Source: UBA2334 sp964396895 (GTDB taxonomy: Bacteria > Pseudomonadota > Gammaproteobacteria > Burkholderiales > Burkholderiaceae_C). From it: DNA of 64,000 nt. Made by a program: the position numbers and the translations under genes. The DNA is taken from assembly GCA_964396895.1 (NCBI GenBank), contig CAYNGJ010000019.1:15744-79743 (forward strand), in the 5' to 3' direction. Below, in pieces: positions 24,613 through 33,060 of the stretch (position 1 is its first letter; each line of letters begins with the position of its first letter). The notes under the pieces are model-generated. The model did no database searches and had not been told where the DNA came from. It saw only the letters and a list, made by a program, of their open reading frames with translations.

Positions 24613-26122
24613 TTTTTCCGCTGGTGCTGTCGCCCACGGCGGCTTCCAGCCGCTGGCACAGCAAGCGCAGCACCTCCACCCGGCTCCAGAGCTTGTCGTT
24701 GCAGGCCACCACGTGCCAGGGGGCAATGTCGGTGGAGGTGCGGTCAATCATGTCGTCCACCGCCAAGGCGTACTGCGGCCACTTGTCGCGGTTGCGCCAG
24801 TCGTCTGGGGTGATCTTGTAGGCCTGGTGGGGCGTGGTCTGGCGGTCTTCAAAGCGCTTGAGCTGCTCCTCGGGCGTGATGGCCAGCCAGAACTTCAGCA
24901 CCAGCGCACCGGCTTGCGTTTGCTGCTCTTCAAAGGCGTTGATCTCGTCATAGGCGCGGGTCCAGGCGTGTTCGCTGCAAAAACCCTCCACCCGCTCCAC
25001 CAGCACCCGGCCATACCAAGACCTGTCAAAAATGACCGTGTGCTGCCACCGCGGCAGGTAGCGCCAGAACCGCCACAGGTAGGGCTGGGCGCGTTCCGGC
25101 TCGTTGGGCGCGGCGACTGGCACCACCCGGTAGTGCCGTGCGTCCATCGCTTGGGTGATGCGGCGAATGGTGCTGCCCTTGCCCGCAGCGTCCATGCCCT
25201 CGAACACCAGCACCAGCGAGCGTTTTTGCATGGCCGGTGAGCGCAGCAGCACGTTCATGCGGCCCTGCAGGCGGGCCAGCTCGTTGTCATAGTCTTTGCG
25301 CGAGAGCTGGCGCTGGTAGTCGAAGCTGTCCATCAGGCTGCGTCCGTCCAGCGGTGCGGGCGGTTGCGGCGCGGCGTGGCGGGGTGTGGGCCTGGGGGGC
25401 AGGCCCGCGCGCTGCAAGTAGCTCAACAGGTAGTTGCCCGCAGTGATGGCCCGGTAGTTGGGGTCGCTGCCGTCTATCACCAGCCACGGGGCCTCCCCGG
25501 TGCTGGTTTTGCGCAGCGCCTTGGCCGACGCCTGAATGAATGGGCCATAGCGTTCCAGGCGTTCCCAGTCGGCGGGGGTGACGCGCCAGGTGGTTTTGGG
25601 GTCTTTTTCAAGGGCTTTCAGCCGCTGGCGCACACCGTCGCGCGTCATGTGGAACCACAGCTTGACCAGCAGCACCCCTTCGGCCACCAACATGCGCTCG
25701 AAGGCCCGGATTTCCTCCAGCCGCGCCTGGAACCTGGCCTTGTTGTCCTGTCCCAGCGCATGGTGCACGATGGGTTCGGTGTACCAGTTGCCAAACAGAA
25801 TCCCCACATGGCCCTTGGGGGGCAGTACCTGCCAGAAGCGCCACATGGCGGGTCGACCGTGGAGGCCGTCGGTCGGGTCGTTCGCGGTGGGGGAGGCAAA
25901 GGCGTCCGTGCGGATGTGGCGCGGGTCCATCCATTCGTTGAACAGGTTGACCGTTTCGCCCTTGCCCGCACCGTCCACGCCGTTGACCAGCACCACCACC
26001 GCGTGGTGTTGGTTGGCCAGCATGGCGAATTGGGCCTCCAGCAGCGCCTGGCGCAGCAGGGGTTCGGCCTTTTTGTAGGCTTTCTTGCCCAGTTGGTGGC
26101 CAATTTCGGCGGATTCAAACAT
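24584..26122 (-). CDS. pap: Polyphosphate:AMP phosphotransferase (PPK2 class II)
   Basis: 512 residues made of two tandem PPK2 domains. The first has Walker A GVDGAGKGE near residue 48 and a GRPAMWRFWQVLPPKG segment. The second has GMDAAGKGS near 307, RFWRYLPRW and FDRSWYGRVLVERV, followed by a lid-type ITPEEQLKRFEDR. The enzyme uses polyphosphate to convert AMP to ADP in the cytoplasm. In this class the C-terminal domain carries the catalytic set. The final six residues are encoded by the AT-rich repeat, so the native C-terminus has probably been replaced. It is convergent with the Hsp70 gene. Confidence 0.93.
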   Translation of the reverse strand: MFESAEIGHQLGKKAYKKAEPLLRQALLEAQFAMLANQHHAVVVLVNGVDGAGKGETVNLFNEWMDPRHIRTDAFASPTANDPTDGLHGRPAMWRFWQVLPPKGHVGILFGNWYTEPIVHHALGQDNKARFQARLEEIRAFERMLVAEGVLLVKLWFHMTRDGVRQRLKALEKDPKTTWRVTPADWERLERYGPFIQASAKALRKTSTGEAPWLVIDGSDPNYRAITAGNYLLSYLQRAGLPPRPTPRHAAPQPPAPLDGRSLMDSFDYQRQLSRKDYDNELARLQGRMNVLLRSPAMQKRSLVLVFEGMDAAGKGSTIRRITQAMDARHYRVVPVAAPNEPERAQPYLWRFWRYLPRWQHTVIFDRSWYGRVLVERVEGFCSEHAWTRAYDEINAFEEQQTQAGALVLKFWLAITPEEQLKRFEDRQTTPHQAYKITPDDWRNRDKWPQYALAVDDMIDRTSTDIAPWHVVACNDKLWSRVEVLRLLCQRLEAAVGDSTSGKNSTKKAPSA

Positions 26123-26203
26123 GCGTCACTCCTGCGGCTGGTCCGGTGGTGTTCCTGCCGCGTGGCAGGGGCAGATGCCAGTTTGCCACGTCAAGGGGGG
26201 TGC

Positions 26204-26653
26204 TCAATGTGTGGGGTGGGACGCTGTGCGGTTGGTGCGCAGCCAGAAATCACACACCTGTTTCATGGCGCCCAGAAAATCGGCAAAGTCGGTGGGCTTG
26301 GCCACGTAGGCGTTGCTGCCCGAGGCGTAGGCCCGCTGCAGGTCGGCTGGCTCGGCCGACGAGGTCAGCACCACGATGGGGGTGTGCTTCAGATGCGCCG
26401 AGGTCTTGACCTCGCGCAGCACCTCAAAGCCATCGCGCACGGGCATTTTCAGGTCCAGCAGCACCACCTGGGGGTCGGTGCCCGTGCGCCCGGCGTAGCG
26501 CCCCCGCCGAAACAGGTAGTCCAGCGCCTGCTGCCCGTCGCTCACGTGCTCCACGTGGTTGCCTTGCCCGTAGCGTGCCAGCGCAATGCGGGTGAGGTCG
26601 GCCTCGTCGGCGTTGTCCTCGACCAGAAGGATGGATGGGGGGTGTGGGGTCAT
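26204..26653 (-). CDS. Single-domain response regulator (Rcp1-like)
   Basis: 149 residues, a lone receiver domain: acidic pocket VEDNADEAD near 11-19, phosphoacceptor Asp67 in LLDLKMPVRDG, switch Thr97 in VVLTSS, and Lys119 in AKPTDF. Sequence style (ALDYLFRRGRYAGR) matches the Rcp1 type that pairs with bacteriophytochrome or hybrid histidine kinases. No output domain and no kinase is nearby, so its partner is unknown. The long open frame reading further upstream is not used because the receiver starts cleanly at this ATG. Confidence 0.9.
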   Translation of the reverse strand: MTPHPPSILLVEDNADEADLTRIALARYGQGNHVEHVSDGQQALDYLFRRGRYAGRTGTDPQVVLLDLKMPVRDGFEVLREVKTSAHLKHTPIVVLTSSAEPADLQRAYASGSNAYVAKPTDFADFLGAMKQVCDFWLRTNRTASHPTH

Positions 26654-26824
26654 GGTGACGGATGGGTGTGCGCAGTGTTCATTGTCAACGCAATTGCTGA
26701 CAAAAACCTTGTGGGGAACCCGTGCCCCAACGGGTCTGGGGGCAGAAAGTGTCGTGCTAAGCTGCCCGATTGACCTGAACACGAGCGGTTGCGGTCGCGC
26801 CGCTGCACCCATCTGGAGACACAC

Positions 26825-27967
26825 ATGCCTGGTTTGCTGCCCAACGTCGATCCCGACGGTCTGCTGGAATTTTCGGTGGTCTACACCGACCGCGCCCTCA
26901 ACCACATGTCGGCCCGCTTTCGCGGCGTGATGACCGACATTTCCGCCATCCTGAAAGAGGTTTACCACGCCCAGGCCGCCGTGCTGGTACCGGGCAGCGG
27001 CACCTTTGGCATGGAGTCGGTGGCACGCCAGTTTGCCACGGGCAAAAAAGTGCTGGTCATTCGCAACGGCTGGTTCAGTTACCGCTGGACGCAGATTTTT
27101 GACATGGGCAGCATCCCGTCCGAGTCCATTGTGCTGAAAGCCCGCCAGGTGGACGGCTCGCACCAGGCGCCCTGGGTGCCTTGCCCCGCTGAAGAGGTGG
27201 CCGCCACCATCCGCGCCGAAAAACCCTCCGTGGTGTTTGCCCCGCACGTCGAGACCGCCGCCGGCATGATCCTGCCCGATGACTACCTGCGCACCGTGGC
27301 CGAGGCCGTGCACGAGGTGGGCGGGCTGTTTGTGCTGGACTGCATTGCCTCAGGGGCCATGTGGGTCAACATGGTCGACACGGGTGTGGACGTGCTGGTG
27401 TCGGCACCGCAAAAGGGCTGGAGCGGTTCGCCCGCTTGCGCCATGGTCATGCTCAGCGAGCGCGCCCGCGCCGCCATTGACGGCACCACCAGCACCAGCT
27501 TTGCCTGCGACCTGAAAAAGTGGCTGCAAATCATGGAGGCTTTTGAAAACGGTGGCCACGCCTACCACACCACCATGCCCACCGACGCGCTGGCCCGCTT
27601 GCGCGAGGTGATGCAGGAAACGCGCGATTACGGTTTTGAGAAGGTGCGCCAGGAGCAAATTGCTCTGGGCGAGCGGGTGCGTGCGCTGTTCGAGAGCCGG
27701 GGCATCCACAGCGTGGCGGCCGACGGCTTCAAGGCCCCAGGCGTGGTGGTGAGCTACACCAACGATGCCGACATCCAGAACAGCAAAAAATTTCTGGCGT
27801 TGGGCCTGCAAACCGCCGCTGGTGTGCCCTTGCAGTGTGGCGAGGGGGCGGATTTCACCACCTTCCGCGTGGGCCTGTTTGGCCTGGAAAAACTGCACCA
27901 CGTCGAGCGCAGCGTGGCCCACCTGGCCACGGCACTCGACCAGATGGGCATCACCGGCCACCGTTGA
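26825..27967 (+). CDS. Class V aminotransferase, alanine/serine-glyoxylate type
   Basis: 380 residues from the ATG at 26825. It is a fold-type I PLP enzyme: GSGTFGMESVARQF near 58-70, LDCIASGAMWVNMVDTGVDVLVSAPQKGWSG with the Schiff-base Lys198, and FRVGLFGLEKLHHVE near the end. The family moves amino groups from alanine or serine to glyoxylate, or acts on 2-aminoethylphosphonate-like donors. The exact pair is not decidable from sequence. It is convergent with a glcD-lrgA-lrgB operon, and a glyoxylate-consuming role would fit that neighbour. Confidence 0.88.
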   Translation: MPGLLPNVDPDGLLEFSVVYTDRALNHMSARFRGVMTDISAILKEVYHAQAAVLVPGSGTFGMESVARQFATGKKVLVIRNGWFSYRWTQIFDMGSIPSESIVLKARQVDGSHQAPWVPCPAEEVAATIRAEKPSVVFAPHVETAAGMILPDDYLRTVAEAVHEVGGLFVLDCIASGAMWVNMVDTGVDVLVSAPQKGWSGSPACAMVMLSERARAAIDGTTSTSFACDLKKWLQIMEAFENGGHAYHTTMPTDALARLREVMQETRDYGFEKVRQEQIALGERVRALFESRGIHSVAADGFKAPGVVVSYTNDADIQNSKKFLALGLQTAAGVPLQCGEGADFTTFRVGLFGLEKLHHVERSVAHLATALDQMGITGHR

Positions 27968-27985
27968 GGTGGGGCGCAGGGGGCC

Positions 27986-28711
27986 TCAGCCCCAGCGCAG
28001 CATCAGCGGCATCAAGACGCTGGCCAGCACCGCCTGCATCCCCAGCGCCAAGCCGGCGTAAGCGCCCGCATCGGCGTTCACCTGCAGGGCGCGAGCGGCC
28101 CCAATGCCGTGGCTGGCCGTGCCCAGGGCGAAGCCCCGTGCCTGCCAGTCGGCGGGTGAGTCGCCCACGCCCAGCAGCCGAAACAAGGGCCTGGCGCTGA
28201 GGGCACCCACCAGGCCGGTCACCACCGCCACCACCGCTGCCAGTGCGGGAATGCCGCCCAGGCTTTCCGCGATGCCCATGGCCACGGGCGCTGTCACCGA
28301 CTTGGGCGCCAGTGAGCGCAACACATCGCCCGGCAGGTCCAGCGCCCAGCCCAGGGCCACCGCCGAACCGGCGGCGGCGGCGCCACCGGCCAGCGAGGCC
28401 GCGAGCAAGGGGCGCCAGCGCTGGGCCAGCTCGGCGCGGCGCTGCCACAGCGGCCAACCCAGGGCCACCACCGCAGGCCCCAGCAGCACATGGATGAACT
28501 GCGCCCCCGAGAAGTAGGTGGGATAGGCCGTGCCCGTGGCCATCAGCAGCCCCGCCAGCGCCACCACCGACCACAGCACGGGGTTGGCCCAGGGGGCCTG
28601 GTCCCACCGGGTGTACAGGCCATGCGCCACCACGTACACACTCAGCGTGGCGGTGAGACCAAACAGGGGCGTGGCCGACAGGTAGGTCCACAGCTCAACA
28701 AAGGTGTTCAT
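27986..28711 (-). CDS. lrgB: LrgB/CidB family membrane protein
   Basis: 241 residues with about 7 hydrophobic segments (LWSVVALAGLLMATGTAYPTYFSGAQFIHVLLGPAVVALGWPL...). The conserved LrgB core is present: FLxPAVVALGxPLW, LAPKSVTAPVAMGIAESLGGIPALAAV, and ALGTASHGIGAARAL. Its start overlaps the lrgA stop as ATGA, so the two are translated together. LrgAB proteins were first linked to autolysis control, but homologues transport pyruvate in Bacillus and glycolate/glycerate in plant plastids (PLGG1). Given glcD upstream, a small 2-hydroxy-acid transporter is the best guess. Confidence 0.9.
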   Translation of the reverse strand: MNTFVELWTYLSATPLFGLTATLSVYVVAHGLYTRWDQAPWANPVLWSVVALAGLLMATGTAYPTYFSGAQFIHVLLGPAVVALGWPLWQRRAELAQRWRPLLAASLAGGAAAAGSAVALGWALDLPGDVLRSLAPKSVTAPVAMGIAESLGGIPALAAVVAVVTGLVGALSARPLFRLLGVGDSPADWQARGFALGTASHGIGAARALQVNADAGAYAGLALGMQAVLASVLMPLMLRWG

Positions 28712-29067
28712 GGGTCGGATGTGGGGTGCGGTTGGCGCAGCAGGCGGCGCAGCACCAGGGCGGTCACGGCCAACCCCACCCAGGTGGACACCACCACCAC
28801 GAGCAGCAGGCGCAGGCCATGGGCTTGCAGCAGGCCGAGGTGGGTCATGACGCCCACCCCCACCGGGACGAAGAGCAGCGAGAGGTGTTGCAACAGTGCA
28901 GAGGCCGCCGCCTCCAGTGGCGCACGCAGCGGTGGCCAGCTCAGCAGGGCCGCCAGCAGCACCATGCCCACCACCGGGCCTGGCACCGGCAGGTGCCAAC
29001 TGCGCGCCAGCAGTTCACCCACGGCTTGCAGCATCAGCAGCCCGGCCAGGCCTTGGAGGGGCTGCAT
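28708..29067 (-). CDS. lrgA: CidA/LrgA family membrane protein
   Basis: 119 residues with four membrane spans (LAGLLMLQAVGELLA, PGPVVGMVLLAALLS, LSLLFVPVGVGVMTHLGLL, LLLVVVVSTWVGLAVTALVL). The family signature LPxPGPVVGMVLL and LLFVPVGVGVM are clear. It is the small partner of LrgB and overlaps its start by four bases. It begins 19 bases after glcD ends, so glcD-lrgA-lrgB reads as one operon. Confidence 0.9.
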   Translation of the reverse strand: MQPLQGLAGLLMLQAVGELLARSWHLPVPGPVVGMVLLAALLSWPPLRAPLEAAASALLQHLSLLFVPVGVGVMTHLGLLQAHGLRLLLVVVVSTWVGLAVTALVLRRLLRQPHPTSDP

Positions 29068-29086
29068 GGCGCGCGTCACCCGGCGG

Positions 29087-30589
29087 TCAGAACCGCTCCA
29101 GCTCCGGGTGCTTGATGACCCCGGCGCGCACCAGCATTTTTCCGTACTCTGCGCAGCGGTGTTTGGTGGGAATGACCTTGCCGGGGTTGAGCAGCTCGGC
29201 GGGGTCAAAGGCCCGCTTGACACCAAACATCTGTTCGTTTTCCTCGGCGGAAAACTGCACGCACATGCTGTTGAGCTTTTCCACGCCCACGCCGTGCTCG
29301 CCCGTCACGGTGCCGCCCATGGCCACGCTGGTTTCCAGGATGTCGGCACCGAACAGCTCGCAGCGGCGCAGTTGGTCGGGGTCGTTGGCATCAAACAAAA
29401 TCAGCGGGTGCAAGTTGCCGTCGCCCGCGTGGAACACGTTGCAGCAGCGCAGCTGGTACTTCTTTTCCATCTCGGCAATGGCCAGCAGGATGTCGGCCAG
29501 GCGCTTGCGCGGAATGGTGGAATCCATGCACATGTAGTCGGGGCTGATGCGCCCGCTGGCCGGGAAGGCGTTTTTGCGCCCGCTCCAAAAGCGCAACCGC
29601 TCGGCCTCGTTCTGGCTCACGGCAATGGCCGTGGCCCCGCAGCCGCGCAGCACGTCGCTCATGCGGCCAATTTCTTCTTCCACTTCTTCAGGCGTGCCGT
29701 CGCTCTCGCACAGCAAAATGGCGGCGGCGTTGAGGTCGTAGCCCGCGTGCACAAAGTCTTCCACGGCGGCGGTCATGGGCTTGTCCATCATCTCCAGCCC
29801 GGCGGGAATGATGCCGGCGGCAATCACGGCGGCGACGGCGTCACCCGCTTTGCGCACGTCGTCAAAGCTGGCCATGATGCAACGGGCCAACTGGGGCTTG
29901 GGCACCAGCTTGACCGTGACTTCCATGACCACGGCCAGCATGCCTTCGCTGCCGATGAGCACGCTCAGCAAGTCCATGCCCGGCACGTCCAGCGCGTCGG
30001 AGCCGAACTCGACCGGCTCGCCCGCCATGGTGAAACCCTTGACCTTCAGGATGTTGTGCACCGTGAGGCCGTACTTCAGGCAGTGCACACCGCCCGAGTT
30101 TTCGGCCACGTTGCCGCCGATGGTGCAGGCGATCTGGCTGCTGGGGTCGGGGGCGTAGTACAGGTTGAACGGTGCGGCGGCCTCGCTGATGGCCAGGTTG
30201 CGCACACCGGCCTGCACCACGGCTGTGCGGCTCAGGGGGTTCACCTTCAGAATGCGGTTGAACTTGGCCAGGCTCATGGTCACGCCCAGTTCGTGGGGCA
30301 TGGCCCCGCCCGACAGGCCGGTGCCCGCGCCGCGGGCCACCACGGGCACCTTCAGGGCGTGGCAGGTGGCCAGCACGGCGGCCACCTGGGCTTCGGTCTC
30401 GGGCAGCGCCACCACCAGGGGGCGCTGGCGGTAGGCGGTGAGACCGTCGCACTCGTAGGGCACGGTGTCTTCCAGCTGGTACAGCAGTGCGTGTGAAGGC
30501 AAATGTGCCTCCAGCGCTTTCACCACCTGGGATTGCAGCTCTGTTTTTTGTGCTTTTGAAGCGGCGCTGGTGGGGGTGTTGGCGATCAT
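29087..30589 (-). CDS. glcD: FAD-linked glycolate/D-lactate dehydrogenase subunit
   Basis: 500 residues from the ATG at 30589; a TTG at 30652 would extend it. Vanillyl-alcohol-oxidase-fold FAD domain: RPLVVALPETEAQVAAVLATC, then VVARGAGTGLSGGAMP, then PDPSSQIACTIGGNVAENSGGVHCLKYG. The C-terminal cap ends in GGTVTGEHGVGVEK. GlcD oxidises glycolate (or related 2-hydroxy acids) to glyoxylate at the membrane. The usual partners glcE and glcF are not in this neighbourhood, so it may act alone as a D-2-hydroxyacid dehydrogenase. The first 40 residues are partly encoded by an AT-rich repeat copy. Confidence 0.9.
   Translation of the reverse strand: MIANTPTSAASKAQKTELQSQVVKALEAHLPSHALLYQLEDTVPYECDGLTAYRQRPLVVALPETEAQVAAVLATCHALKVPVVARGAGTGLSGGAMPHELGVTMSLAKFNRILKVNPLSRTAVVQAGVRNLAISEAAAPFNLYYAPDPSSQIACTIGGNVAENSGGVHCLKYGLTVHNILKVKGFTMAGEPVEFGSDALDVPGMDLLSVLIGSEGMLAVVMEVTVKLVPKPQLARCIMASFDDVRKAGDAVAAVIAAGIIPAGLEMMDKPMTAAVEDFVHAGYDLNAAAILLCESDGTPEEVEEEIGRMSDVLRGCGATAIAVSQNEAERLRFWSGRKNAFPASGRISPDYMCMDSTIPRKRLADILLAIAEMEKKYQLRCCNVFHAGDGNLHPLILFDANDPDQLRRCELFGADILETSVAMGGTVTGEHGVGVEKLNSMCVQFSAEENEQMFGVKRAFDPAELLNPGKVIPTKHRCAEYGKMLVRAGVIKHPELERF
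30501..30549 (-). repeat. AT-rich dispersed repeat, copy in glcD N-terminus
   Basis: On the minus strand: GAGC, 18 bases, AAGCGCTGGAGGCAC (the AAGCGC complement is at 30514-30519 and the GAGC complement at 30538-30541). It is translated as KTELQSQVVKALEAHLP. It keeps the family spacing exactly, although the first box has changed from TAGC to GAGC. Confidence 0.6.
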
Positions 30590-30716
30590 GGCTGGGGCAC
30601 CGCCAGGGGCGGCCACGGGTGGGTTGAACACAGGCTGGCCAGTGTAGGACAAGGCCTGCGGCGCCGGTTGAAGAAAACTTCAGGGGTTTGTGAAAACGCC
30701 CGCATCCCATCGGTTT

Positions 30717-30753
30717 ATAGATATTGGCTATTCGAGCCATGCATTCCATTGCC
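30717..30753 (+). promoter_or_regulatory. OxyR-type binding site upstream of katG
   Basis: ATAG at 30717, seven bases, CTAT at 30728-30731, seven bases, AT(GC) at 30739-30742, seven bases, then TGCC. The first pair matches the ATAG-N7-CTAT half exactly and the second is degenerate. It ends directly upstream of the -35 of the katG promoter, the expected place for activation. Confidence 0.7.
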
Positions 30754-30782
30754 TTGTGCGATTGGATTCGACGGCCTACAGT
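30754..30782 (+). promoter_or_regulatory. Candidate katG promoter
   Basis: TTGTGC at 30754-30759, 17-base spacer, TACAGT at 30777-30782. It follows the OxyR-type site without a gap and precedes the katG ATG by 28 bases. Confidence 0.55.
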
Positions 30783-30810
30783 TTGGACACCCTTTTCACC
30801 GGAGACCACC

Positions 30811-33027
30811 ATGAGCAACCCATCTGCCGCTGCCCAATGCCCCTTCCACGCCAGTGCCGGTGCCCGCACCACGCACGGCGCGCAGTCCAACGCCAACTGG
30901 TGGCCCAACCAGTTGAACCTGGCCATCCTGCACCAGCACAGCCCCGCCTCCAACCCCATGGACGCGGACTTTGACTACGCCCACGCCTTTGGGCAATTGG
31001 ACTACGCGGCGCTCAAGACCGACCTGGTCGCCCTGATGACCGACAGCCAAGACTGGTGGCCCGCCGACTGGGGCCACTACGGCGGCCTGTTCATCCGCAT
31101 GGCCTGGCACTCGGCAGGCACCTACCGCACGGCCGACGGTCGGGGTGGTGCCAGCACCGGCAACCAGCGCTTTGCCCCCATCAACAGTTGGCCCGACAAC
31201 GGCAACCTGGACAAGGCGCGCCGCCTGCTGTGGCCCATCAAGCAAAAGTACGGCAACGCCATTTCCTGGGCCGACCTGTTCATTCTGGCGGGCAACGTCG
31301 CCATGGAGTCCATGGGCTTCAAAACCTTTGGCTTTGGCGGTGGCCGTGCCGACATCTGGGCCCCCGAAGAAGACATTTACTGGGGGGCTGAAAAAGAGTG
31401 GCTGGCCTCCAGCGACAAGCCCAACAGCCGCTACAGCGGCGAGCGCGCGCTGGAAAACCCGTTGGCCGCCGTGCAAATGGGCCTGATCTACGTCAATCCC
31501 GAAGGCCCGGACGGCAACCCCGACCCCGTGGCCAGCGGCCGCGACGTGCGCGAAACCTTTGCCCGCATGGCCATGAACGATTACGAGACCGTGGCCCTGG
31601 TGGCCGGTGGCCACACTTTTGGCAAGGCCCACGGCGCGGGCGACCCCGCCAAAGTGGGCCCCGAGCCCGAGGCCGCGCCCATGGAGGCCATGGGCTTTGG
31701 CTGGATCAACACGCACGGCAGCGGCAAGGGTAGCGACACCACCACCAGTGGCATTGAAGGCGCGTGGAAGCCCAACCCCACCACCTGGGACATGGGCTAC
31801 TTCAAGGTGCTGTTCGGCTACGAGTGGGAACTGGTGAAAAGCCCCGCCGGCGCCCACCAGTGGCGCGCCAAGGACGTGGCCGATGAAGACATGGTGGTGG
31901 ATGCGCACGACCCCACCCAAAAACACGCGCCCATGATGACCACGGCCGACCTGTCGCTGCGCTTTGACCCGGCGTACGAAAAAATCTCGCGGCACTTTGC
32001 TGCCCACCCCGATGAATTTGCCGACGCCTACGCCCGTGCCTGGTTCAAGCTGACCCACCGCGACATGGGTCCCAAGTCCCTCTACCTGGGCCCCGAAGTG
32101 CCCGCCGAAGACTTGATCTGGCAAGACCCCCTGCCCAGCGTGGACCACCCGCTGGTCGACGCGCAAGACGTGGCCGACCTGCAAACCCGCATCGCTGCCA
32201 CCGGCCTGAGCGTGGGCGAGTTGGTGTCCACCGCCTGGGCCTCGGCATCCACCTTCCGGGGCTCTGACAAGCGCGGCGGCGCCAACGGTGCCCGCATTCG
32301 CCTGGCTCCCCAGAAAGACTGGGACGTGAACCAGCCAGAAAAGCTGGCCAAGGTGCTGGCCGCATTGGAGACCATACAGGTCACCTTCAATGCCGCACAG
32401 ACCGACGGCAAGCGGGTGTCGCTGGCCGACCTGATCGTGCTGGCCGGTGGTGTGGGGGTGGCGCAGGCGGCCCAGGCCGCAGGCCACCGCGTGGGCGTGC
32501 CCTTCGCCCCCGGCCGCACCGACGCCACGCAGGCGCAGACCGATGCCGAGTCGTTCGACGTGCTCGAACCCCTGGCCGACGGCTTCCGCAATTACCGCCA
32601 GAGCGCATTCAGCGTGGCACCTGAGAACATGCTGCTTGACAAGGCGCAGTTGCTGGGCCTGAGCGCGCCCGACATGGCGGTGCTGGTGGCGGGCCTGCGC
32701 GTGCTGGGGGCCAATCACGGCGGTTTGGCCCACGGCGTGTTCACCCAGCGCCCCGGCCAGTTGACCCCGGACTTTTTCACCAACCTGGTGGACATGTCCA
32801 CCGCCTGGAAGCCCACCGGCGACAACGCCTACGAAGGTCGGGACCGTCAGACAGGCGAACTGAAGTGGACGGCCACGCGCGTGGACTTGGTTTTTGGCTC
32901 CAACTCGCAACTGCGCGCCCTGGCCGAGGCGTATGCCCAGCGCGACAACGGCACCAAGTTTGTGCGTGACTTTGTGAAGGCCTGGACCAAGGTGATGAAC
33001 CTGGACCGCTTCGACCTGCCCCGCTGA
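30811..33027 (+). CDS. katG: Catalase-peroxidase KatG
   Basis: 738 residues from the ATG at 30811 (GGAG site upstream). It is a bifunctional haem enzyme that removes hydrogen peroxide. The distal pocket is Arg96, Trp99 and His100 in FIRMAWHSAGTYR. The proximal His268 is in GGHTFGKAHG. The Trp99-Tyr227-Met253 set forms the KatG-specific crosslink needed for catalase activity, and all three are present. A second, haem-free peroxidase-like domain fills the C-terminal half. It is divergent from glcD. The OxyR-type operator upstream predicts induction by peroxide through the oxyR gene at 51952. Confidence 0.97.
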   Translation: MSNPSAAAQCPFHASAGARTTHGAQSNANWWPNQLNLAILHQHSPASNPMDADFDYAHAFGQLDYAALKTDLVALMTDSQDWWPADWGHYGGLFIRMAWHSAGTYRTADGRGGASTGNQRFAPINSWPDNGNLDKARRLLWPIKQKYGNAISWADLFILAGNVAMESMGFKTFGFGGGRADIWAPEEDIYWGAEKEWLASSDKPNSRYSGERALENPLAAVQMGLIYVNPEGPDGNPDPVASGRDVRETFARMAMNDYETVALVAGGHTFGKAHGAGDPAKVGPEPEAAPMEAMGFGWINTHGSGKGSDTTTSGIEGAWKPNPTTWDMGYFKVLFGYEWELVKSPAGAHQWRAKDVADEDMVVDAHDPTQKHAPMMTTADLSLRFDPAYEKISRHFAAHPDEFADAYARAWFKLTHRDMGPKSLYLGPEVPAEDLIWQDPLPSVDHPLVDAQDVADLQTRIAATGLSVGELVSTAWASASTFRGSDKRGGANGARIRLAPQKDWDVNQPEKLAKVLAALETIQVTFNAAQTDGKRVSLADLIVLAGGVGVAQAAQAAGHRVGVPFAPGRTDATQAQTDAESFDVLEPLADGFRNYRQSAFSVAPENMLLDKAQLLGLSAPDMAVLVAGLRVLGANHGGLAHGVFTQRPGQLTPDFFTNLVDMSTAWKPTGDNAYEGRDRQTGELKWTATRVDLVFGSNSQLRALAEAYAQRDNGTKFVRDFVKAWTKVMNLDRFDLPR

Positions 33028-33030
33028 GCG

Positions 33031-33050
33031 CCAGGGGCGGGTGCCCCTGG
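33031..33050. terminator. Hairpin between katG and the LysR gene
   Basis: CCAGGGGC-GGGT-GCCCCTGG, perfect 8-bp arms, four bases after the katG stop and 10 bases before the convergent LysR stop. A shared terminator is likely, though no T-run follows. Confidence 0.55.
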
Positions 33051-33060
33051 TCGCCGCTGC

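Noticed and set aside
30796..32910. A 704-residue minus-strand open frame
   Set aside because: It lies entirely antisense to katG and is an artefact of high GC content. Its composition is Gly/Val/His-rich with no domain, and katG is intact.
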